This document shows positions 56,656-64,000 of a DNA stretch of 64,000 nt, piece after piece. Below the pieces are notes generated by a model. The model searched no databases. It was not told the DNA's origin and worked only from the letters and a program-made list of their open reading frames with translations. The position numbers were made by a program, and so were the translations under genes. This stretch comes from Tenacibaculum pacificus (GTDB lineage: Bacteria > Bacteroidota > Bacteroidia > Flavobacteriales > Flavobacteriaceae): contig NZ_CP115917.1 of assembly GCF_027941775.1 (NCBI RefSeq), forward strand, positions 1,563,001 to 1,627,000, written 5' to 3'. Numbering within the stretch: the stretch's first letter is position 1; each line of letters begins with the position of its first letter.

Positions 56656-57711
56656 TTAATTGATAGCTTTTACAACAGCTTTTGGTGCTTCTTTTTTAGT
56701 ACCGTCAAAACCTTCAACTCCACCAACTGTAGTATATTTCATTACATACTTTTTGTCTGGGTGAATTAATTGATAAGCACTTTGACACATTAAAGTAGCT
56801 TCGTGAAAACCACATAAAATTAACTTTAATTTACCAGGATAAGTATTTACATCACCAATAGCATAAATACCAGGTATGTTTGTTTGGTAATCTAAAGCAT
56901 TATTTACTTTAATTGCATTTTTTTCTATCTCTAATCCCCAGTTTACAATAGGACCTAATTTAGGTGATAAACCAAATAAAGGAATAAAATGATCTGCTTC
57001 AACAGTAAAAGGCTCTTCTCCTTTTCTTTCTACAGATACACCTGTAACTTTATCCGTACCTAAAATTCCTTTAATTTCAGCTGGTGTAATTAAGTTAATT
57101 TTTCCGGCATCTTTTAATTCTTGTACTTTATCTACAGAATCTAAAGCTCCTCTAAATTCATTTCTTCTATGAACTAATGTTACTTCTGAAGCTACATCTG
57201 ATAAGAAAATAGACCAATCTAAAGCAGAATCTCCTCCACCTGCAATTACTACTTTTTTATCTCTATATAATTCTGGATCACGTATAATATACTCAACTCC
57301 TTTATCTTCAAAATTAGCAATGTTAGGTAAAGGTGGCTTACGTGGTTCAAAACTTCCTAATCCACCTGCAATTGCTACAACTGGCGCTTGATGTTTTGTA
57401 CCTTTATTTGTTGTTACAATAAACGACCCATCTTCTTGTTTTTCAATAGTATCAGCACGTTCACCTAAAGTAAATCCTGGTTCAAATTGTTTAATTTGTT
57501 CCATTAATTTATCTGTTAAGTCTCCTGCTAAAATTTCAGGGTATGCTGGAATATCATAAATTGGTTTTTTAGGATAAATTTCCGAACATTGCCCTCCTTG
57601 TTGTGGTAGTGCATCAATTAAATGACAACGTAATTTTAACAATCCTGCTTCAAAAACAGTGAACAACCCTGTTGGTCCTGCTCCAATAATTAATATATCT
57701 GTCTGTATCAT
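56656..57711 (-). CDS. Ferredoxin-NADP reductase (thioredoxin-reductase-like)
   Basis: 351 residues, FAD/NAD(P) two-domain flavoprotein. FAD motif ILIIGAGPTGLFTVFE (5-20), NADPH motif VVIAGGGDSALDW (about 150-162), and IYAIGDVNTYPGKLKLILCG near the end. The redox-active CxxC of thioredoxin reductase is absent, as in the YumC type. It would reduce the ferredoxin encoded next. It lies 1 base before the siroheme synthase gene's stop codon. Confidence 0.9.
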   Translation of the reverse strand: MIQTDILIIGAGPTGLFTVFEAGLLKLRCHLIDALPQQGGQCSEIYPKKPIYDIPAYPEILAGDLTDKLMEQIKQFEPGFTLGERADTIEKQEDGSFIVTTNKGTKHQAPVVAIAGGLGSFEPRKPPLPNIANFEDKGVEYIIRDPELYRDKKVVIAGGGDSALDWSIFLSDVASEVTLVHRRNEFRGALDSVDKVQELKDAGKINLITPAEIKGILGTDKVTGVSVERKGEEPFTVEADHFIPLFGLSPKLGPIVNWGLEIEKNAIKVNNALDYQTNIPGIYAIGDVNTYPGKLKLILCGFHEATLMCQSAYQLIHPDKKYVMKYTTVGGVEGFDGTKKEAPKAVVKAIN

Positions 57712-57712
57712 T

Positions 57713-58303
57713 TTACTTTATTTTTTCTACTAAACTTTTAGTAAATTCATTTAATGTTTCAACTTTGTATTCAAAGTCTCCTTTTATTGTTTTCCTGTAC
57801 TCATTTAGGTTTTTCACTAAATCATCAATATTATCGGGAATTACTTCTTCGAAAAATTGACGTAATCTTTTAGCTGCTGTAGGTGATTTTCCGTTTGTAG
57901 AAATTGCTATTTTAACATTTCCTTTTGTTACAATTCCTCCCATATAAAAATCGCAATATGGTGGATTATCAGCTACATTTACTAAAATATTTTTCTCTTT
58001 ACAGTTTTCGTATACACTTATATTAACTGGTACATTATCTGTTGTGGCAATAACAATATGCTTATTTTCTAGATATTCTTCTTGATAAACATCATTAATC
58101 ATTTCTATTGCATACTTATTTGCAAATGCTATTGTTTCTTCTCTAAAAAAAGGAGCAACCATTTTCACTTTTGCATTTGGACTAGACTTTAATAAAAAAG
58201 TTAGTTTTTCTAAAGCTACATTTCCACCACCTACGATTAAAACATTAAGCTGATCCATTTTTAAAAAAATAGGATACAGATTATTTCTTTCTTCACCAAT
58301 CAT
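57713..58303 (-). CDS. Precorrin-2 dehydrogenase / sirohydrochlorin ferrochelatase (Met8-like)
   Basis: 196 residues, the N-terminal (CysG-B) part of siroheme synthase as a stand-alone protein. NAD-binding VLIVGGGNVALEKLTFLL (about 21-38), the catalytic Asp region VNVADNPPYCDFYMG (about 111-125), and ISTNGKSPTAAKRLRQF. Oxidises precorrin-2 and inserts iron to give siroheme for the operon's sulfite reductase. The cobA gene next to it supplies precorrin-2. Confidence 0.92.
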   Translation of the reverse strand: MIGEERNNLYPIFLKMDQLNVLIVGGGNVALEKLTFLLKSSPNAKVKMVAPFFREETIAFANKYAIEMINDVYQEEYLENKHIVIATTDNVPVNISVYENCKEKNILVNVADNPPYCDFYMGGIVTKGNVKIAISTNGKSPTAAKRLRQFFEEVIPDNIDDLVKNLNEYRKTIKGDFEYKVETLNEFTKSLVEKIK

Positions 58304-58304
58304 A

Positions 58305-59069
58305 TTATAATGCAGTTGTTATTACTTGTGCCTGTACTTGCTGTAATTCTTGTCTGTGTTTAACAACCTCTCCTAATACTATAATAGCAGGGTTTGCTAA
58401 TTCATTTTCTAATACAACTTGTTCAATAGTGTCTACAGTACCTATTCCAATTTTTTCATTTTTGGTAGTACCATTTTGAATAATAGCTACTGGTAAATTG
58501 TTTTTATTTTCTTTTTGAAAAATTTCAACAATTTCCGATAACTTACCCATTCCCATTAAAATAACAATTGTTGCGCTAGATTTTGCAGCTAACGCAACGT
58601 CATTTGAAATTAAATGTTGTTTTGTTGTACCTGTTATTACCCAAAAGCTTTCTGAATATCCACGTTTTGTTAACGGTATATTTTGTGATGCTGGCACGGC
58701 TAATGATGATGAAATTCCTGGAACAACGGCTACTTCCAAGCCAAATTTTGCTGCATACTCCATTTCTTCAGATCCTCGCCCGAAAATAAAAGGATCACCT
58801 CCTTTTAAACGTACCACGTGACCATGTGATTTTGCTCGAGCCACAATTAATTCATTAATTTGCTCTTGCTGATAACTATAACATCCTCTTCGTTTTCCTA
58901 CGAAAATAACTTCTGCTTTAGGGTTTATATATGATAACAATTCGTCATTTACCAAAGCGTCATATAAAACAACATCTGCTTGTTTCAATACTTTAACCGC
59001 TTTTAAAGTTATTAAATCAACATCTCCAGGTCCTGCACCAACTACGGTTAATTTTGGTAAATTTATCAT
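58305..59069 (-). CDS. cobA: Uroporphyrinogen-III C-methyltransferase
   Basis: 254 residues, SAM-dependent. LTVVGAGPGDVDLITLKA (7-24), VLYDALV, GKRRGCY, RLKGGDPFIFGRGSEE (about 83-98), VPGISSSLAVPA (about 111-122), ATIVILMGM. Makes precorrin-2, the siroheme precursor. Stand-alone rather than fused as CysG. It is one base after the Met8-like gene on the same strand, 8 bases from the sulfite reductase gene. Confidence 0.95.
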   Translation of the reverse strand: MINLPKLTVVGAGPGDVDLITLKAVKVLKQADVVLYDALVNDELLSYINPKAEVIFVGKRRGCYSYQQEQINELIVARAKSHGHVVRLKGGDPFIFGRGSEEMEYAAKFGLEVAVVPGISSSLAVPASQNIPLTKRGYSESFWVITGTTKQHLISNDVALAAKSSATIVILMGMGKLSEIVEIFQKENKNNLPVAIIQNGTTKNEKIGIGTVDTIEQVVLENELANPAIIVLGEVVKHRQELQQVQAQVITTAL

Positions 59070-59077
59070 TGTTACTT

Positions 59078-61186
59078 TTAGTTTTCTAATGCTAATTTTC
59101 TGTAAGAATCTACTGCTTTATAAAAAGCTTTTGTATTTGCTAAATATTCGCTAGCAAATGCTTCAGTAGGTTCGTTTTCTTTTAATTGATATATAAACTC
59201 AGTAAAAGAAGTTGATACAGGTAAAGATATTTTGTTTGTTTCAACAAATACTTTATCAAAATTAGTTATAATTCCTGCTTGTGTATTTGTTTTTTCTCCT
59301 TCAGCAGTTAATAAAGCTTTTGCTGTATTAACAATTGCTGAATATGAATGATAAATACTATCTGACCATTGTTTTTCATCGAAAGCTGCACCTGCATTTT
59401 CAATTTTCTCTTCACTTTCAAATAAAAGTGTAGCGATTAAATCGATAACAACACCAGCACATTCACCAACTCCAATAGCTTTTACATAATTTTTATCATG
59501 TCCCCAATCAATAAAATCATCTTCAGTTAAGTTTGTTGTATCTGATAAATGCTTTAATGAATCATAGAAATAAGTTTTACCTTGTCTATCATAATAAGCT
59601 AAGAAATCTTCATCCTCATCTTTATTATTTTCAAAATCATTTAATAAAATACGTAAAGATTCTGGACCTCTTTTACTTGGTATTTTCACTAATTTATCAG
59701 AAAAACGACCTTGTCCATCACCAACAACACCACCACCAATTAAAACTTGTAAAGCAGGAGCTAATAAATTACCAACTTTTACAGACATTCCTTGATAACC
59801 AATGTGTGCCATATTATGCTGACCACAAGCATTCATACATCCACTAATTTTAATAGCAAGATCTTTGTTGTTTACATAATCAGGGTATTCCGATTTTAAA
59901 ACACGCTCTAATTCTGCAGCAATACCTGTACTACTAGAAATACCTAAGTTACAAGTATCTGTTCCAGGACAAGCTGTAATATCATTTAAGCTATTATAAC
60001 CTGCTTCTGTAAATCCTAACTTATTTAATTCAGTATAAAAGAAAGGTAATGATTCTTCACGAATATGACGAATTAATATGTTTTGACGTAAAGTAAAACG
60101 TAATTCATTTGCACCATATTTTTTGATTAAATCAGCTAATAAACGTGCTTTATCAGTATAAAAATCACCTAAATGAACTTTAATTCCAATAGCAAATAAA
60201 CCTGCTTGCTTCTGCTCGATAACATTTGATTGCTTCCATTTGTTATATCTTTCTTCATCATCGATAGTTACTGAAGGAATTTCAGCAGTTTCAAATGTAA
60301 TTTCTTGCTCAAAAGCAGTAGTATCTACTGGATAAGTGCTGTATGCAAATGATTTTTGCTCTTCTTTAACTAATTGTAAAAAAGCTTCAACACCTAAATC
60401 TTTTATTAAAAACTTTAAACGTGCTTTTGCTCTTTTAGCACGCTCACCATGTCTATCAAATACACGTAAAACACCTTCAATAGTAGGTATTAATAAATCT
60501 GCTGGTAAAAATTCATAAATTACATCAGCATGACGAGGTTGTGAACCTAATCCACCACCTAATAATACTTTGAATCCTTTAACATCTTTACCATCAATAT
60601 TTTTTATTTTGGCGATAAATCCTAAATCGTGCATAAAACTCAATGCAGTATCTTCATCCGTAGCTGAAAATGACATTTTAAATTTTCTACCCATTTCTTG
60701 ACAAATTGGGTTTCTTAAGAAAAATTTAAAAGTAGCATCTGCGTATGGCGATACATCAAAAGGTTCATCTACATCAATACCTGCTGTTTCCGATGCTGTT
60801 ACATTTCTAACTGCGTTACCACAAGCTTCACGTAAAGTAATATCATCTTTTTCTAACTGCGCCCATAACTCTGGAGTTCTATCTAAACTCACATAATGAA
60901 TTTGGATATCTTGACGCGTTGTAATATGCAAACGACCACGAGAATACTCGTCTGAAACATCTGCTATTCTATGTAATTGTTCGCTACTAACTTTACCGTA
61001 AGGTAATTTAATACGAATCATTTGAACACCTAATTGACGTTGTCCGTAAACTCCTCTGGCTAATCGTAAACTACGAAAACGCTCTTCATCAATTTGCCCT
61101 TCTTTAAAAAGTTGGATTTTACGTTCTAATTCTAGAATATCTTTTTCTACAATTGGGTTCTCTATTTCTGATCTAAAACTTTGCAT
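59078..61186 (-). CDS. Nitrite/sulfite reductase (siroheme-[4Fe-4S]) with C-terminal HEPN-like domain
   Basis: 702 residues. Two ferredoxin-like half-domains and two siroheme domains: GVYGQRQLGVQMIRIKLPYG (about 46-65), GRLHITTRQDIQIHYV, GNAVRNVTASE; the cluster cysteines ACPGTDTCNLGISSSTG and SGCMNACGQHNMAHIGYQG (about 405-460). Residues about 560-690 form an extra helical domain resembling HEPN, which I recall being annotated on such flavobacterial proteins. The neighbourhood (cysDN, siroheme genes, ferredoxins) says sulfite rather than nitrite is the substrate. No CysJ flavoprotein is present. Confidence 0.92.
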   Translation of the reverse strand: MQSFRSEIENPIVEKDILELERKIQLFKEGQIDEERFRSLRLARGVYGQRQLGVQMIRIKLPYGKVSSEQLHRIADVSDEYSRGRLHITTRQDIQIHYVSLDRTPELWAQLEKDDITLREACGNAVRNVTASETAGIDVDEPFDVSPYADATFKFFLRNPICQEMGRKFKMSFSATDEDTALSFMHDLGFIAKIKNIDGKDVKGFKVLLGGGLGSQPRHADVIYEFLPADLLIPTIEGVLRVFDRHGERAKRAKARLKFLIKDLGVEAFLQLVKEEQKSFAYSTYPVDTTAFEQEITFETAEIPSVTIDDEERYNKWKQSNVIEQKQAGLFAIGIKVHLGDFYTDKARLLADLIKKYGANELRFTLRQNILIRHIREESLPFFYTELNKLGFTEAGYNSLNDITACPGTDTCNLGISSSTGIAAELERVLKSEYPDYVNNKDLAIKISGCMNACGQHNMAHIGYQGMSVKVGNLLAPALQVLIGGGVVGDGQGRFSDKLVKIPSKRGPESLRILLNDFENNKDEDEDFLAYYDRQGKTYFYDSLKHLSDTTNLTEDDFIDWGHDKNYVKAIGVGECAGVVIDLIATLLFESEEKIENAGAAFDEKQWSDSIYHSYSAIVNTAKALLTAEGEKTNTQAGIITNFDKVFVETNKISLPVSTSFTEFIYQLKENEPTEAFASEYLANTKAFYKAVDSYRKLALEN

Positions 61187-61224
61187 AATTTTATTACTTA
61201 TCAGCTTGGTATAAGCATTATTAT

Positions 61225-61578
<354 letters not shown>

Positions 61579-61592
61579 TTATTCTTTTTTAA

Positions 61593-62840
61593 TTATTGAA
61601 TAAAACCGACACCGGCTGTGTTATTCGTTTTTGGATCGATCAATATAAAAGAACCGTTTGCTTTATTTTTACTATAACTATCGAAAAATAATGGTTTACT
61701 TACTTTTAAAGTAACTTCTCCTATTTCGTTCAATACTAATTCTGATGGATTTTCTTGTTTTCCAGAAAAATCAGTTTTTATAATTGAAGTTAATGTGTTA
61801 ATTTTAGCTTGCACTTCATTAACTCCATGCTTTATAATATATTTTGATGAAGCTTGTAAAGGCGTTTTATCCATCCAACAAATTGTTGCGTTTAATTCTT
61901 TTGCAACTGTTGGTTCTTCATTTTCTTTTACTAACATATCACCTCTACTGATATTAATATTATCTTCTAAGGTAATTGTAATTGAGCTTCCTCTTTTTAC
62001 TTTTGAGTATTCTTTATCAAAAAACTGAATAGTTTTTACTTTTGATTTTGTTCCTGATGGCAATACTGTAATAGTATCTCCAACAGATAAATCACCTCCA
62101 TAAATTTTCCCAGAATATCCTCTAAAATCGTGATATTCTTCAGTTTTAGGTCTGATAACTGTTTGTATTGGAAAACGTGTTTGAGACGCTTCGGCAACAT
62201 CATCAAATTCTAAAGTCTCTAAATGATTTAATAAAGTTTCACCTTTATACCAAGACATTTTATCTGATCCTGTTACAACATTATCACCTTTTAAAGCAGA
62301 AATAGGAATAAACGTTAATTTCTGATTTTTATAAGCACTTTTACTTGCTAAATATTCTATTTCTTTTTTGATTTCATTAAATTTTTCTTCAGAAAAATCT
62401 ACTAAATCCATTTTATTAACAGCAATTACAACATCTTTAACTCTTAGTAAAGTGTTGATAAAAAAGTGACGATACGTTTGTTCAACTACACCATTTCTAG
62501 CATCAATTAAAACAATTGAAGCTTGTGAATTAGATGCTCCTGTAACCATGTTTCTAGTATACTCAATATGCCCTGGTGTATCAGCAATAATGAAACTAGT
62601 TTTTGGTGTAGAAAAATAAATATGTGCAACATCTATTGTAATTCCTTGTTCACGTTCAGCTACTAAACCATCAGTTGCTAATGAAAAATCTAAGTAATCA
62701 AAACCTCTTTGTTTACTTTTTTCTTCAATTGCTTCAAGCTTATCATCTGTTAAAGATTTGGTATCATATAAAATACGACCAATTAAGGTACTTTTACCAT
62801 CATCTACACTTCCTGCTGTTGCTATTTTTAATACGTTCAT
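61593..62840 (-). CDS. cysN: Sulfate adenylyltransferase subunit 1 (GTPase)
   Basis: 415 residues, EF-Tu-like. P-loop GSVDDGKSTLIGRIL (about 10-24), REQGITIDVAHIYF (switch I, about 64-77), DTPGHIEYTRNM (about 91-102), NKMDL and SALKGDN. The C-terminal beta-barrel domains follow. Works with CysD to activate sulfate to APS. No CysC kinase domain is fused. Gap to cysD is 98 bases. Confidence 0.96.
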   Translation of the reverse strand: MNVLKIATAGSVDDGKSTLIGRILYDTKSLTDDKLEAIEEKSKQRGFDYLDFSLATDGLVAEREQGITIDVAHIYFSTPKTSFIIADTPGHIEYTRNMVTGASNSQASIVLIDARNGVVEQTYRHFFINTLLRVKDVVIAVNKMDLVDFSEEKFNEIKKEIEYLASKSAYKNQKLTFIPISALKGDNVVTGSDKMSWYKGETLLNHLETLEFDDVAEASQTRFPIQTVIRPKTEEYHDFRGYSGKIYGGDLSVGDTITVLPSGTKSKVKTIQFFDKEYSKVKRGSSITITLEDNINISRGDMLVKENEEPTVAKELNATICWMDKTPLQASSKYIIKHGVNEVQAKINTLTSIIKTDFSGKQENPSELVLNEIGEVTLKVSKPLFFDSYSKNKANGSFILIDPKTNNTAGVGFIQ

Positions 62841-62938
62841 TTTATTATGCTATTGGCTTTTAGTAAACTATAAGCCTAGTTTGTATTCTTTTTAATTATA
62901 TACTAACAATTATCAGTAAACTTAATAGTTACTTTCTA

Positions 62939-63844
62939 TTAAAAATAACCTTGTTGTTTACGTTTTTCCATTGCTGCTTCTGATCGTTTATCATCAATTC
63001 TAGCACCTCTTTCAGAAATGGTAGAAACTCTAATTTCCGATACTACTTTATCAATACTAACAGCGTCAGATAATACAGCTGCAGTACAAGACATATCTCC
63101 TACAGTACGGAAACGAACCATACGTTCTTCAACAACCTCATCTTCTTCACGATAAACAACATCATCCTCAGCAGACCAAATCATACCATCACGAACAAAT
63201 GTTTTTCTTTTGTGAGCAAAATAAATTGAAGGAATTTCAATAGCTTCTTTTTGTATATAACTCCAAACATCTAATTCTGTCCAATTTGAAATAGGGAAAA
63301 CACGTACGTTTTGACCTAAATCAATTCTTCCATTTAAAATATCAAATAACTCAGGACGTTGATTTCTTTCGTCCCATTGTCCGAAATCATCTCTTACAGA
63401 AAAAATACGTTCTTTAGCTCTTGCTTTTTCTTCATCTCTACGAGCACCACCGATACAAGCATCAAATCCGAATTCTTCAATTGCATCTAATAACGTTTCA
63501 GTTTGTAACATGTTTCTACTTGCGTATTTACCTGTTTCTTCTTTAACTTTTCCGTTATCAATATTATCTTGAACGTTTCTTACTATTAATTCAACACCTA
63601 ATTCTTTAGCTAAACGATCTCTAAATTCAATTGTTTCAGGAAAGTTATGTCCTGTATCAATATGCATTAAAGGAAAAGGTATTTTAGCAGGATAAAATGC
63701 TTTTTGAGCAAGTCTTACTAAAGTAATACTATCTTTTCCTCCAGAAAATAATAATACTGGTTTTTCAAATTGCGCGACAACTTCTCTAAATATATATATA
63801 GCTTCGCTTTCTAATGCTCCTACTTTTATTGTATCTGTATTCAT
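62939..63844 (-). CDS. cysD: Sulfate adenylyltransferase subunit 2
   Basis: 301 residues from the ATG at 63844; a GTG nine codons upstream would overlap the end of cysH. PP-loop ATPase: ALESEAIYIFREVVAQFEKP and the LLFSGGKDSITLVRLA motif (about 30-45), MHIDTGHNFPET, CIGGARRDEEKARAKERIFS (about 130-149). Forms APS from sulfate and ATP. It is 10 bases after the cysH stop. Confidence 0.97.
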   Translation of the reverse strand: MNTDTIKVGALESEAIYIFREVVAQFEKPVLLFSGGKDSITLVRLAQKAFYPAKIPFPLMHIDTGHNFPETIEFRDRLAKELGVELIVRNVQDNIDNGKVKEETGKYASRNMLQTETLLDAIEEFGFDACIGGARRDEEKARAKERIFSVRDDFGQWDERNQRPELFDILNGRIDLGQNVRVFPISNWTELDVWSYIQKEAIEIPSIYFAHKRKTFVRDGMIWSAEDDVVYREEDEVVEERMVRFRTVGDMSCTAAVLSDAVSIDKVVSEIRVSTISERGARIDDKRSEAAMEKRKQQGYF

Positions 63845-63854
63845 AATAATATTA

Positions 63855-64000
63855 TTAGATATGTAAACCACATTCTCTGTTACTTTCTACTTTTGTTGGA
63901 TCAAAATACTTAAACTCATTAGGTATTTTATTTTCCACTAAATAACCGTCTAAATCTTCATCCGACCAATTATAAAATGGACTTACTTTTAAAGTTCCAT
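63855..64000 (-). CDS. cysH: APS/PAPS reductase, C-terminal fragment (runs off the right edge)
   Basis: On the minus strand the frame from the window edge reads KVSPFYNWSDEDLDGYLV, NKIPNEFKYFDP and ends RECGLHI before TAA at 63855-63857. The ECGLHI end carries the catalytic Cys of APS/PAPS reductases. Only about 48 codons are in the window, so the CxxC motifs that separate APS from PAPS reductase cannot be seen. First visible gene of the sulfate assimilation run. Confidence 0.9.
   Translation of the reverse strand, partial: GTLKVSPFYNWSDEDLDGYLVENKIPNEFKYFDPTKVESNRECGLHI

Noticed and set aside
59533..59847. Plus-strand 104-codon frame rich in His, Leu and Tyr
   Set aside because: Antisense of the sulfite reductase gene, no start context.

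Overview
The window is AT-rich DNA from a member of the Flavobacteriaceae (Bacteroidota), probably a marine Tenacibaculum/Polaribacter-like bacterium. Evidence: a CarboxypepD_reg-plus-TonB receptor, BshA (bacillithiol route), an M43 zinc protease, an OstA-like protein, a methionine synthase split into two genes, and promoters of the Bacteroidota form TTG-N19/20-TAnnTTTG with A-rich ribosome entry regions instead of strong Shine-Dalgarno sites. Almost everything is core metabolism. No phage, CRISPR array, rRNA or tRNA was seen.

Layout. 1-3.1 kb: TonB-dependent receptor. 3.1-3.6 kb: repeat-rich gap with a structured repeat and a MITE-like element. 3.6-12.9 kb: ferredoxin, then a forward run of acyl-CoA reductase, serC, a SerA-like protein with a degenerate active site, DUF1015, a YggS gene with a frameshift, exonuclease/GIY-YIG protein, K+ channel, miaA and DUF1853. 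13-19.8 kb, reverse: EamA transporter, bshA (frameshift), transketolase N-terminal half, two poorly known proteins, dnaB. 19.9-25.4 kb, forward: DUF3810 protein (frameshift), lipoprotein, pepT, lysA, M43 protease (frameshift in the signal peptide). 25.8-27 kb, reverse: rplI-rpsR-rpsF. 27.2-31.3 kb, forward: RelA/SpoT, Fur-family regulator, purA. 31.3-35.7 kb: PLP decarboxylase, OstA-like protein, class-III aminotransferase. 35.7-47.9 kb, reverse: the branched-chain amino-acid genes leuA-C-D-B and ilvD-B-N-C-A, separated by a 1.15-kb control region. 48-49.6 kb: unknown protein (frameshift). 49.6-54.6 kb, reverse: metH (two genes) and metF behind a SAM-I riboswitch. 54.6-64 kb, reverse: sulfate assimilation, cysH-cysD-cysN-ferredoxin-sulfite reductase-cobA-met8-FNR-2Fe2S ferredoxin-cysE-cysM.

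How the genes work together. The last 15 kb is one continuous route: sulfate to APS/PAPS to sulfite to sulfide (with its own siroheme synthesis and electron supply), sulfide plus O-acetylserine to cysteine, and then the SAM-controlled methionine genes. The leu and ilv genes encode nearly the whole branched-chain pathway, including threonine deaminase.

The most notable control structure is upstream of ilvD. There are two tandem copies of an Ile/Val-rich leader peptide, each followed by an antiterminator segment and an intrinsic terminator, i.e. a double attenuator. Other items worth a look are the SerA-like protein that has lost every recognised catalytic and cofactor motif, a four-copy structured intergenic repeat with compensatory base changes, and a MITE-like element.

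Six genes carry single-base lesions, several in homopolymers. That pattern suggests uncorrected sequencing errors, so the broken genes should not be taken as real pseudogenes without checking reads.
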